Below, piece by piece: positions 8,109 through 16,865 of a DNA stretch of 38,348 nt. The notes below the pieces were generated by a model. It searched no databases. It was not told where the DNA came from and saw only the letters and a list, made by a program, of their open reading frames with translations. Source of the stretch: Belnapia moabensis DSM 16746 (GTDB lineage Bacteria; Pseudomonadota; Alphaproteobacteria; Acetobacterales; Acetobacteraceae); assembly GCF_000745835.1 (NCBI RefSeq), contig NZ_JQKB01000050.1, positions 1 through 38,348 of the forward strand, in the 5' to 3' direction. The position numbers were made by a program, and so were the translations under genes. Position 1 is the first letter of the stretch. Every line of letters begins with the position of its first letter.

Positions 8109-10630
8109 TGCCGCGCCTGGCGCGGCTTCCTGGGCCCAAGCGTGGCTTGCGGGTGTTGCGTGGCCAGGTCGGCACCGAGCAGGAGATGAGTTTCAATCGC
8201 CTGATCTTTGCCCTGGCCTTCGTAATCTACTTTGCCACGGCCGGCCAGGCGATTGCCGCCGACGCACGGCCCGCTCTCCTGTGGTGGATCGCGTTCAGTC
8301 TTGCCATCTTCGGGCATATCCGCTGGCGGCCGGCCCTCAGCACCCCACGGCGCAGCGTGGCTTTGCTGCTGGATATGGGGTTTCTCACCTGGTTCTTGCA
8401 TATCGGCGGCGCATTGGCGGCGCCGTTCTTCCCGATCTATGTCTGGGTGATGCTGGGCAATGGCGCGCGGTTTGGCGTGCCGTGGCTGGCCGCGGCCATG
8501 GCGACCTTTGCCCTGGGGTTCGGCTGGGTGATCGCCACCACGCCGTTCTGGCAGGATCTCCCGCATCTGTCGGTGGGCTTGCTGATCGCCCCGGCCATTC
8601 TCGGCATTTATGCCATGACGCTGATCCGCAAGCTGTCGCAGGCTCGGCAACTGGCCGAGCAGGCGAATGAGGCGAAGGGGCAGTTTCTCACCAGCGTCAG
8701 CCATGAACTGCGCACACCGCTCAACGCCATCATCGGCATGGGCGGGCTGTTGCGTCATACCCGGCTGGATCCCGAGCAGCAGGACATGGTCCGCACGGTG
8801 GATGCCGCGGCCAAGTCGCTGCTATCGTTGATCAACGGGATCCTGGATTTCGCCCGGATTGAGGCCGGCAGCACGGTGGTGCGACCCGAGGCCTTTGATC
8901 CCGCCACGCTGCTGCGCGAGGTGCGCATGCTGTTGCTGGCACAGGCGCGCGAGAAGGGCTTGCAGCTCACCATTCATATCACGGCACGAACCCCCAATTG
9001 CCTGGTCGCCGATCGCCGCCATCTGCGCGACATCTTGCTCAATCTGGCCGGCAATGCGGTGAAGTTCACCGAGGCCGGGGGGGTGGTGATGGCGCTGGAT
9101 GCCAGCCCCGCCGGCCCGCAGCGCTGGCTGCTGCGGGGCGAAGTCAGTGACACCGGCATCGGCATCGCGGCGGAGGCGCGGTCGCGCATTTTCCAGCGCT
9201 TCACCCAAGCCGACGCCACAATCATCAACCGCTTTGGCGGCACGGGGCTGGGGCTGGCCATTTGTGAGGGCCTGGTGCGGCTGCTGGGGGGCGAGATCGG
9301 GGTGGAGAGCCAGCCTGGCCAGGGCAGTGTGTTCTGGTTCACCGCCCCTCTGCCGGCGCCGGATTCCGGGCCGACTCAGGCAGCCGCCCCGGCCGGGATA
9401 AGCCTTCTCCTGGCCACGCCGGCGCCCGAGGCGGCAACCCCGCTCAGCACCGCCCTGCAGAACCTTGGATTGTCGGTGGTGGTGTGGCGCCGGAGCGTCG
9501 ACGACCTGGCCGAACTCTCGGGCCTGCCCCGCCACCAGGCGCCGCTGCAGTGTTTGCTGGTGCAGCGACACCATCCCGCACTGCCGCCGCCCGGGCCGCC
9601 GTCCACGCCTGATCGCATCGCCGCGGCCGGCGACGGCGTGGTCGTCGCCCTATGCGATGAGGCGCCCGAGGGCCTGCCGGACCTGGTGGTCCGCCAGCGC
9701 ACGCTCAGCCTGCTGTCCGGCACCCCGGCCGCGGAGACGCTGCACCGGGTGCTCCACCATGCGCTGGCCCAATTGCCTGGCCTGGAGGAGGGAGTCTTCG
9801 AGGGGCGCGCCATGGCCGAGGCCGCGCCTTCGGGGCGACGCATCCTGGTGGCCGATGACAACCGGGTGAATCGGGCGGTCACCCGGAAGATCCTGGAGCG
9901 GGAAGGCCATCAGGTGGTTCTGGTGACGGATGGTGACGCGGCGCTGGATGCCCTCGAGGCCGGGCCGTTTGACCTGGTTCTCATGGATCTCAACATGCCG
10001 GAGCTGGATGGCATTACCGCCACCAAGCTGTATCGGGTGGCTGCCCTGGGGCGCCCGCACCTGCCCATTATCGGCTTGACCGCGGATGCTTCGCCCGAGG
10101 CGCAGCAGCGGAGCCGTGAGGCCGGCATGGATGCGTGCTTGATCAAGCCCATCGAGCCGGCCGCCCTGGCGGCGACCGTGGCGACCTATCTGCGCCCCGC
10201 CGCGGCGCCCCGGCCCGCCCGGCCGGACAGCCTGCCGGCAACGCCGGACCCGCCGTCGCTGCCGGTGGACCCGCAGGTTACCGACACGCTGGAAAGGTTG
10301 GGCGGCCAGGAATTCGCCACCGAGCTCATGACCCAGTTTCTGGAGGATGCCACGCTGGAGTTGGACCGGCTAAGAGCCGCGGCGGCGCGTGCCGACGTGC
10401 CGCAATTCCGCGCCTCGGCCCATGCGCTGCGGAGCGGCGCCGCCAATATGGGTGCCCTCGGCGTGTTGGCCCTGTGCAAAGCGGCTGAGGCCATGCCGGC
10501 TGCGGAGATCCCGGTGGGTGGCCCGCGCCAGGCGGCGCTGCTCGCGGTGGAGCTGGCGCGTCTGCGGCAGGCGCGCCCAGGCGGTGAGCGCCCCCTGCCG
10601 GGCCCGGGATCGGGCGCGCCGCCGGCATGA
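8108..10630 (+). CDS. rpfC: RpfC-like hybrid sensor histidine kinase (TM-HisKA-HATPase-receiver-Hpt)
   Basis: 840 residues from the ATG at 8108, overlapping the previous stop by one base. A short N-terminal segment (RGQVGTEQEM, 18-27) precedes about five membrane helices (about 30-185), including VWVMLGNGARFG, which matches the WVxxGNGxRxG pattern I recall from Xanthomonas RpfC. Then come HisKA with His199 in SVSHELRTPLN, HATPase (N-box LNLAGNAVKFTEAG, DTGIGI, GGTGLGLAI), a receiver-like region without acidic pocket (about 425-560), a true receiver (Asp627 in LMDLNMPELDG, Lys680) and Hpt (His772 in SAHALRSGAANMG). This order equals RpfC, the kinase that senses DSF fatty acids and controls RpfF. 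The convergent rpfF homologue at 11030-12025 strongly supports the call. N-terminal sensor residues are only partly kept: Glu24 aligns with RpfC Glu19, while neighbouring residues differ. Confidence 0.85.
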   Translation: MPRLARLPGPKRGLRVLRGQVGTEQEMSFNRLIFALAFVIYFATAGQAIAADARPALLWWIAFSLAIFGHIRWRPALSTPRRSVALLLDMGFLTWFLHIGGALAAPFFPIYVWVMLGNGARFGVPWLAAAMATFALGFGWVIATTPFWQDLPHLSVGLLIAPAILGIYAMTLIRKLSQARQLAEQANEAKGQFLTSVSHELRTPLNAIIGMGGLLRHTRLDPEQQDMVRTVDAAAKSLLSLINGILDFARIEAGSTVVRPEAFDPATLLREVRMLLLAQAREKGLQLTIHITARTPNCLVADRRHLRDILLNLAGNAVKFTEAGGVVMALDASPAGPQRWLLRGEVSDTGIGIAAEARSRIFQRFTQADATIINRFGGTGLGLAICEGLVRLLGGEIGVESQPGQGSVFWFTAPLPAPDSGPTQAAAPAGISLLLATPAPEAATPLSTALQNLGLSVVVWRRSVDDLAELSGLPRHQAPLQCLLVQRHHPALPPPGPPSTPDRIAAAGDGVVVALCDEAPEGLPDLVVRQRTLSLLSGTPAAETLHRVLHHALAQLPGLEEGVFEGRAMAEAAPSGRRILVADDNRVNRAVTRKILEREGHQVVLVTDGDAALDALEAGPFDLVLMDLNMPELDGITATKLYRVAALGRPHLPIIGLTADASPEAQQRSREAGMDACLIKPIEPAALAATVATYLRPAAAPRPARPDSLPATPDPPSLPVDPQVTDTLERLGGQEFATELMTQFLEDATLELDRLRAAAARADVPQFRASAHALRSGAANMGALGVLALCKAAEAMPAAEIPVGGPRQAALLAVELARLRQARPGGERPLPGPGSGAPPA

Positions 10631-11029
10631 GCCCAGGCATGGCTGGGAGATCGCTGGGAGAGCGGGGCCATCGCACCACGCCACGCCCGCGAGGATCCCG
10701 GCCAGCCAGGGCCGGAGGGCGGGGATCCGGGCGCGTCAGCCTCGTGGCGTGACCGGACCTGGCAGGACGCGGTGGCGCAGGCGGCGGCGGTGGGAGTGGC
10801 GCGCAAGCGCCATCGCGGGCCCGATCACCACCCGAGGCGGGACCCTGACCATCGCCCATGTCCAGGCATGGCGGGAGGGGCTGGAGCCGCTACGCTGCCG
10901 GGGGTGCTGGGCAGTCACGCTGCCTGGATGGGTCGGGTCGGGGTTGAACCACCGAGTCAGGGGTGCCCGGGCCGCCACGCGCGGCGCGCGCGGAGCCCCA
11001 GATGGCTTGCCCGGACCGAGCGGTCTGGC
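10631..11029. other. Intergenic region between convergent rpfC-like and rpfF-like genes
   Basis: About 400 bases separate the two converging stop codons. No gene is supported. A GC-rich inverted repeat CCGGCC-N6-GGCCGG (10698-10715) and a weaker CCCAG...CTGGG just after the rpfC stop could be termination hairpins, but neither is followed by a T-run. Confidence 0.35.
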
Positions 11030-12025
11030 CTAGGCGGCGCAGGCCGGCATGCTGGTCAGACCCGGCAGCGGGTCGCCGGCGGCGCCGGCCTGGTCGGTAT
11101 CGGCCATCCGCCGATCCTGGGCGCCGGTGAGCCGGTGCATGCGGCGCAGATCCAGGGCGGTCAGCCGGATCGCCGCGTCAGCCCAGATCTCCACCACCTC
11201 GCGCAGTTCCTGCAGCGTCACCGGATCAACCCGGCGGCGCGCCCGGTAGGTGGCCTGATGCGCATTGTGCCAGCGGCTGTTGCGGTCAACATAGGCCAGC
11301 AGGGCGCTGTCACCCTCCCCGTCCTCGGCCAGCACATCGATCAGCCCCATCGCGTGCAGTTCGGCTGCGGTGTGAATGCGGCCGCTGAGAATGAATTTTT
11401 CGGCCGCCACCCGGCCCAGGCGGCGCGCCAGGAAACTATAGGCGCCCATGCCCGGGAACAGGTTGAACAGCACCTCCGGCAGACCGAATTTGGCGCTGCG
11501 TTCGGCGATAATGATGTCATGCGCCAAGGCGCATTCAAACCCGCCGCCCAAGGCGTCACCCTGGACCAGCGCAATCGTCACCAGGGGCAGGTCGAGCGCC
11601 ACATGGGAGCGGTGGATGGCCTCCACGGCGGCGTAGCCATACTGCCGTAGTCCCGTCAGATCGCCACGTTGGATCAGCTGCTGGAACAGGCCGAGATCCC
11701 CGCCGAGGTTAAAGATGCCAGGGATGCCGGAGGCGCAGACAAAATAGCGCAAGGCTGGCTCGGCTTGGTCCAGCGTCGCCTGGTACAGCGCCGGCATCGC
11801 CTGCTGCATGGCGGCAACATCGCGCAGCAGTTGCGGGCTGAAGCACGGGCGGCCCTGCGGCCGGAGGCGGCACCAGACCAGGCTGCGCGTCGCATCCAGC
11901 GTTACATCCAGGGTCTCGTAGCGGCCGAGGGCGGGCACCGCCTGCGAGTGGAACGGCCCGGGCAGTGGATCGGCCAGGCTTTGGCCGGCGACGTCCAGGG
12001 CAAGCGGCGCACGAACGAAGGTCAT
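11030..12025 (-). CDS. rpfF: RpfF-type DSF synthase (crotonase-fold enoyl-CoA hydratase/thioesterase)
   Basis: 331 residues from the ATG at 12025, which has GGAG seven bases upstream; a longer frame from a TTG at 12106 is less likely. The protein is a crotonase with the RpfF-specific stretch rather than a generic beta-oxidation one: FNLGGDLGLF (105-114), GDALGGGFECALAHD (156-170) and GLPEVLFNLFPGMGAYSFLA (181-200). The two catalytic glutamates of RpfF (Glu141 and Glu161 in Xanthomonas, 20 residues apart) match Glu164 and Glu184 here, also 20 apart. Known role: conversion of 3-hydroxyacyl-ACP to cis-2-unsaturated fatty acids (DSF family) by dehydratase plus thioesterase activity. It converges on the RpfC-like gene as rpfF does on rpfGHC in xanthomonads. 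It is about 40 residues longer than the roughly 290-residue Xanthomonas enzyme, mostly at the ends. No rpfB-like acyl-CoA ligase is seen nearby. Confidence 0.9.
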   Translation of the reverse strand: MTFVRAPLALDVAGQSLADPLPGPFHSQAVPALGRYETLDVTLDATRSLVWCRLRPQGRPCFSPQLLRDVAAMQQAMPALYQATLDQAEPALRYFVCASGIPGIFNLGGDLGLFQQLIQRGDLTGLRQYGYAAVEAIHRSHVALDLPLVTIALVQGDALGGGFECALAHDIIIAERSAKFGLPEVLFNLFPGMGAYSFLARRLGRVAAEKFILSGRIHTAAELHAMGLIDVLAEDGEGDSALLAYVDRNSRWHNAHQATYRARRRVDPVTLQELREVVEIWADAAIRLTALDLRRMHRLTGAQDRRMADTDQAGAAGDPLPGLTSMPACAA

Positions 12026-12079
12026 TCTGACGCTCCACAACCAGCGGCGGTGGGCCAACCGCCCAATCCCCTTCCCTTT

Positions 12080-12145
12080 GACGCTCACGAAAATATTATT
12101 CAACAAAAATCCGACACAAGCAGTGTTGCATTGACCATTTCATTC
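12080..12145 (-). promoter_or_regulatory. AT-rich putative promoter region of rpfF
   Basis: This is a sharp AT-rich patch in an otherwise very GC-rich neighbourhood, 55-120 bases upstream of the rpfF start. On the minus strand TTGTGT is followed 15 bases later by TAATAT, an imperfect sigma-70-like pair with short spacing. The same patch has an imperfect dyad, ACAC-AAGCA-GTGT. Position and composition support a promoter; exact boxes are a guess. Confidence 0.35.
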
Positions 12146-12966
12146 ACCGGGATGGTTCCAAGACCATCCGCAGCGACTCGCGGCTTGGCCCGCGGGTCTC
12201 GGTGCGGCCGGCCTGGTGCGCTCCGGCACGGGTCGCTTCCAAGCCGCCGCGGCGATCCGACCGGGGCTGGCTGGGCTGCGAGTCCGGTCCAAGCGGCGGG
12301 GGGCGCGATAGCGGGGTGCGGCCGAGCCGCTGACCCGGTTCCGCTCGGCGCCGTCCGAGGCGGGCGGCCGAGGCCGGCCGCAATCGCGCGGCTCGGCCAG
12401 CCGCTCCCGCTCCTGCTGACCTGCCAGCGGCATGGTCCGTGGCAGGCCACCGCATCCGGAGCCCGGCAGGGCCCTGCCTGCCCCTGCCCCCTGCCCTACC
12501 CACCGGCGCCGGCCAGGACCAGGGTCTGCGAAATTCCCCTTGGGAGGCGAATGGCCCGACTGCGGTTGCTGCGCGGCGGTCTCTGGGGGGTGCCCATCCG
12601 GAGCGCGCGGCCTCCAGCGCGGGCTGGCTTCTCGCCGGTCTCGGGCTAGCCGCCGGAGCGGCGTGACCGGTCCCGGCGCCGCACCATCACCGGATGGGCG
12701 CTAGGGCACTGGTCCCATCGTCGCCTGCGCCCAGCCAGCAGTCCGGCGGATCGCGCCAGGGGGGCTGGGGACACGCCCTGGCCGCAACCCTGGGCGCCGC
12801 GATCCCACGCCAGCATGGCGGCGGGCTGCCCTATTGAGGCACCGCGCCGCTGGCATGCTAAAAATCAACCGGGTAATGATCAGCCCGAGGGCGGGCTGTC
12901 AGACGCCATGGACAATCCGTGCAGCCACAGGGGATCCGTTCAGACCCTGGATGAGGGAAGCTTTCC
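12146..12966. other. Non-coding stretch between rpfF and the secretion operon
   Basis: About 820 bases of high-GC DNA between divergent transcription units, with no domain-bearing ORF. Near the downstream end, TTGAGG (12834-12839) and TAAAAA (12859-12864), 19 bases apart, may be a weak promoter for the secretion operon. A local drop in GC around 12855-12885 supports a control region there. Confidence 0.35.
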
Positions 12967-14655
12967 GTGTCCAGTTCTGCTTGTGCGATCGCGCATGCCC
13001 CCGATACCTGGTTGACCAAGCCGTTCCGGGAAGTGCTGCGCCGCTCCGGCATGCGACTGTTGCCGCCGGTCCTGGCGGCCACCTTGATGATCACAATCCT
13101 GGCCTTGGCGCTGCCGCTCGCCTTGCTGCAGGTCTATGACCGCATCCTGCCCAACGCCTCCCTGGGCACCCTCACGGTCCTGGCCCTGGTGGTGATCATG
13201 GCCCTTCTGCTGGAGGCGCTGCTGCGCATTGTCCGCGGCAATATGCTGGCGCGGATTGCCGCGATCGCCGAGGCGCAGGCCCACCGGCAGGCCATGGAGC
13301 ATGTTCTGCGCGCGCCTACCGCGGCCCTCACCAGGCATGGCAATGGCTACTATGCCGAACGCCTGTCGGCGATCGGCACGCTGCGGGAGGCGTGGTCGGG
13401 TCCCGCCATGCAGGCCATGCTCGATTTGCCCTTTGCCCTGCTGTATTTGCTGGCGCTGGGCTATCTGGCGGGCAGCCTGGCCCTGGTGCCGCTCGCGGCG
13501 CTGGCCGGTATGGCGGCGGTGGCTTGGCACAATGGCCGCCGGGTGCGCCAGGCCTCCCGGGTGTTGAGCGAGGCCGAGGAACGGCGCTTTAACTTCCTGT
13601 TCGATGCCCTGCATGCCGCGCATTCCGTGAAGATCCTGGGCGCGGAGCGGCTGCTCGAGCGCCGCTACGATCGGCTGCAGGGCTGTTCCGCCAAGCTTCG
13701 TAACGATGTTGGCGCGGCCAACGCTGCGGGCCAGGAGAGCGGTCTGTTGCTGGCGCAGCTGGCCACGCTGGGCGTCGCCGCCATGGGCTGTCTCATGGTG
13801 CTAGCAGGCCAGCTCAGCGTCGGCGGTCTGGGCGCCTGCACCATGCTGACCGGCCGGACCATGCAACCCTTGCTCGGCGGCATTGCGCTGTGGGCGCGGT
13901 TGCAGTCCCTGGCCGAAGCCAGGCGCCGCATTGCCGAGATTTCCGTGCTGCCCCAGGAGCCGCGGCCGGACCTGCCGGCGCTGACGCTGGCCGCCGGTCG
14001 GGTGTCGTTGCAGGGGATTCGCGCCGGAGCACTGGGGCCCGACACCTGGCTGTTTGCGGATCTGGATCTGGAGGTTGCCCCGGGCGAGATGGTGGGCATC
14101 ACCGGAGCCAATGGCTCCGGCCGCTCCACCCTGCTGCGGCTGATTGCCGGCGAGGTGCGACCGGCCGCCGGGCGCGTTTGCATCGACGGCCAGGATTTGG
14201 CGGCGGTCGACCCGCCCAGCACCCGTCCGGGGATCGCCCTGGTGCCGCCGGATCCGGCCCTCGTCCGCGGCACCTTGCTGCAAAATCTCACCCTGTATCA
14301 GCCGCATCTGGAGGAGGAGGCCCTGGCCCTGGCCCTCCAGCTCGGGCTTGACCAGGTGGCGGGGCAGCTCCCGGGGGGCTGGCACACCCAGGTCGGGACC
14401 GCCGCCACGCCGCTGCCGCGTGGGGTGTCCCAGCGCATTGGCGTGGTGCGCGCGCTGTTGCAGGCCCCGCGAATTCTGCTGCTGGATGACGTCACCGCCC
14501 AGCTGGACTCCGAGGGTGATGTGCAGCTCGCCCAGCTGCTGAGTGCGCTGCGCGGCCAGGTCACCGTGGTGATCGTCACCCACCGCCGGTCGACCCTTGG
14601 CCTGGCCAACCGGGTGCTCACCTTGCACCAAGGTCGCCTGGAGCCGGTGCTGTGA
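12967..14655 (+). CDS. Type I secretion ABC transporter, permease-ATPase with degenerate ATP site
   Basis: 562 residues from GTG at 12967, with a GAGGGAAG ribosome site about nine bases upstream. Residues about 30-300 are an ABC exporter membrane domain of the PrtD/LapB kind (LPLALLQVYDRILPNAS near the start). The nucleotide-binding domain deviates at key points: Walker A is GANGSGRST (380-388) with Arg386 in place of the invariant Lys; the signature region reads LPRGVSQR (483-490) instead of LSGGQxQR; Walker B ends LLLDD with Asp508 in place of the catalytic Glu; the H-loop His539 is kept. It is therefore probably the poorly hydrolysing half of a heterodimer whose partner is encoded immediately downstream (GTGA overlap). 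The substrate is likely an RTX-type protein (inference). First gene of a three-gene operon. Confidence 0.88.
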   Translation: MSSSACAIAHAPDTWLTKPFREVLRRSGMRLLPPVLAATLMITILALALPLALLQVYDRILPNASLGTLTVLALVVIMALLLEALLRIVRGNMLARIAAIAEAQAHRQAMEHVLRAPTAALTRHGNGYYAERLSAIGTLREAWSGPAMQAMLDLPFALLYLLALGYLAGSLALVPLAALAGMAAVAWHNGRRVRQASRVLSEAEERRFNFLFDALHAAHSVKILGAERLLERRYDRLQGCSAKLRNDVGAANAAGQESGLLLAQLATLGVAAMGCLMVLAGQLSVGGLGACTMLTGRTMQPLLGGIALWARLQSLAEARRRIAEISVLPQEPRPDLPALTLAAGRVSLQGIRAGALGPDTWLFADLDLEVAPGEMVGITGANGSGRSTLLRLIAGEVRPAAGRVCIDGQDLAAVDPPSTRPGIALVPPDPALVRGTLLQNLTLYQPHLEEEALALALQLGLDQVAGQLPGGWHTQVGTAATPLPRGVSQRIGVVRALLQAPRILLLDDVTAQLDSEGDVQLAQLLSALRGQVTVVIVTHRRSTLGLANRVLTLHQGRLEPVL

Positions 14656-16865
14656 CAGTCCTGCCACGGCGATCCCCGAGCGCGGCCGCCGACCCGGCAC
14701 TGCCCGCCAGCAGCAGCCCGATGCCCCTGATGGAATTGCCGCCCCTGCTGTTGGCACCATCCGACCTCACCCGCTGTCTCTCCGCCGCGCTGGCTGTGCT
14801 GGGCTGGCGCGGTGGCCCGGATGACCTGCTGGCCGCGCTGCCGCATGCGCAAGCTCAGATCGACGTTACCGACTTGCGCAATGCGCTGGCCATCCTCGGC
14901 TACCCCACCCGGCTGGCGCAGCTCCGCCGGACAGCCATCCATCCGCGCCTCCTTCCGGCGCTGCTGCTGCAACCCGGCCGACCGGCGGCCGTGCTGTACC
15001 TGGACCCCACCGGAGCGATGCTGCGGTTTGACGGCGGCACTGGCCAGGTCGCGCCCTGCGGCCCAGATGGGCTGCGGGGCACCCTGGTGCACTTCACCGA
15101 GATTGAGCCAGCCCCACGGCAGAACTGGTTTGCCGCCATCGCTCGCCGCTTCACCGGCGATCTGCCGGGTTTGCTGGGCGCCAGCGCCTTGATTGCGCTG
15201 CTCGGGCTCGGCGTGCCGCTGTTTACCATGCATGTGTTTGACACGGTGATTGCCGGCAACAGCCCTGCCAGCCTGCCTATGCTGGCCGGCGGTGCGCTGG
15301 CGGCGCTGCTGTTTGAGATTCTGTTCCGCATGCTCCGGCAGCGCGCCTTGTTGCGCATTGGCGAGCGCCTGGACCGCCTGGTCTCAGCCGGCGTGTTCAG
15401 CCAGCTCATGGCGTTGCCCACCGCCCTGGTCGAGCGGGCGGGAACCGCCTCGCAGGTGTCCCGGCTGCGGGACTTTGCCACCATCCGCGACTTCCTGACC
15501 GGCAGCTTCGCCCTCGCCGCCCTGGATCTGCCCTTCACGCTGCTGGTGTTGGTGTTGATGGTCGCGTTGGGCGGCTGGGTGGCGATCGTGCCACTCGGCA
15601 CGGCCGCGGCGCTGGGCTTGTTGTTCCTGCTGTCCCGCGGTGCCGTGCGACGCGCCATCAGCGCGGCCGCGCAGGCAGCGCAGGCGCGCGATGCGCTGGC
15701 GGTGGAAGCGCTGGAGGCGGCGCAGACGCTCAAGAATGCCGCGGCTGAAGAGCGCTGGATTGGTCGCTACGCGGCCGCGGCCGCCCGGGCGGCGCAGGCC
15801 TCGGCGCGGGTGGCCACGCTCACCGGCTTGGTTACGGTGGTCAGCCAGGCGCTGATGACCGGCTCCGGCCTGGCCGCTGTGGTGGTGGGGGCGGTCGCGG
15901 TGCTGCATGGCGGCATGAGTGCCGGCTCGTTGATCGCCGGCATGATGCTGCTCTGGCGCGTGCTTGGCCCGCTGCAGACCGGCTTCGCCATGCTATCACG
16001 CTGGGAGCAAACCCAGGCCTCCATCCGCCAGGTGGATTCCCTGATGGCCTTGGAAACCGAACGGCCGGCGGCGGCCGAGGCGCGGATGGCGCCGCCGGAG
16101 GCCGGCGCTATCAGTTTCCAGCGGGTGACGCTGCGCTATCTGCCGCAATCGGAGCCAGTGCTGGCCGGTGCGAGCCTGACGATCCGTCCGGGCGAGGTCG
16201 TCGCCGTGACAGGTGGCGACGGCGCCGGCAAATCCAGCGTGCTGCGCCTGGTGGCGGGCCTGTACCGGCCGCAAGGTGGGCTGGTGCGGATTGATGGCCA
16301 TGACGTGCGCGCCTTTGATCCGGCGGTGCTCCGTCGCAGCATCGGCTGGGTCCCGCAAGCGCCGGAAATGCTGTACGGCACCATTGCGCAGAACCTGCGC
16401 CTGGCCCATCCCACCGCCGAGGACGACCAGTTGCGGCGCGCGGCCCGAGAAGCGCGGGTTCTCGCGGCCATTGAGATGCTCCCGGAGGGGTTTGATACCC
16501 GGGTCGGCGACAATCTCAGCACGCGCTTGCCCCGCAGTATTCTCCTACGGATTGCCCTGGCCCGCGCGCTACTGCGGGATGCGCCCATCCTGCTGCTGGA
16601 CGAGCCGGCGACGGGGCTGGACGATGTGTGCGCCGAAGCCTTTGCCGAGGTGGTGAAGGCCCGGCGGGGCCGTTGCACCATCCTAATGGCCACCCACCGG
16701 CCCAGCCACATGCTGTTGGCCGACCGCGTGCTGCGCCTGCGCGATGGTCAGATTGAAGAGGCGCCGCCCCGGCCCGGGCCGCCGCAGCCGATGCTGCGCG
16801 TCCCGGTCTTTCCCCCCGAAGCGGCCGCATCGGTGTTCCCGGTGCGGGCAGGAGCGTCCGCATGA
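14652..16865 (+). CDS. Type I secretion ABC transporter with C39-like domain, catalytic partner
   Basis: 737 residues from a GTG that overlaps the upstream stop by four bases. Residues about 35-150 resemble a C39-like domain (LGWRGGPDDLLAALPHA, AILGYPTRLAQL) but show no catalytic Cys/His pair, so it probably docks substrate rather than cleaving it, as known for HlyB-type transporters. The membrane domain (about 160-450) starts with LLGLGVPLFTMHVFDTVI. In the ATPase domain, Walker A GGDGAGKSS (521-529, Lys527) and Walker B ILLLDEP (Asp650, Glu651) are intact, but the signature is LSTRLPRSILLRIALARALL (622-641), lacking the GGQ core. With the preceding gene it would form a heterodimer with one competent and one dead ATP site. 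Its stop overlaps the adaptor gene start (ATGA). Confidence 0.9.
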   Translation: MTVLPRRSPSAAADPALPASSSPMPLMELPPLLLAPSDLTRCLSAALAVLGWRGGPDDLLAALPHAQAQIDVTDLRNALAILGYPTRLAQLRRTAIHPRLLPALLLQPGRPAAVLYLDPTGAMLRFDGGTGQVAPCGPDGLRGTLVHFTEIEPAPRQNWFAAIARRFTGDLPGLLGASALIALLGLGVPLFTMHVFDTVIAGNSPASLPMLAGGALAALLFEILFRMLRQRALLRIGERLDRLVSAGVFSQLMALPTALVERAGTASQVSRLRDFATIRDFLTGSFALAALDLPFTLLVLVLMVALGGWVAIVPLGTAAALGLLFLLSRGAVRRAISAAAQAAQARDALAVEALEAAQTLKNAAAEERWIGRYAAAAARAAQASARVATLTGLVTVVSQALMTGSGLAAVVVGAVAVLHGGMSAGSLIAGMMLLWRVLGPLQTGFAMLSRWEQTQASIRQVDSLMALETERPAAAEARMAPPEAGAISFQRVTLRYLPQSEPVLAGASLTIRPGEVVAVTGGDGAGKSSVLRLVAGLYRPQGGLVRIDGHDVRAFDPAVLRRSIGWVPQAPEMLYGTIAQNLRLAHPTAEDDQLRRAAREARVLAAIEMLPEGFDTRVGDNLSTRLPRSILLRIALARALLRDAPILLLDEPATGLDDVCAEAFAEVVKARRGRCTILMATHRPSHMLLADRVLRLRDGQIEEAPPRPGPPQPMLRVPVFPPEAAASVFPVRAGASA

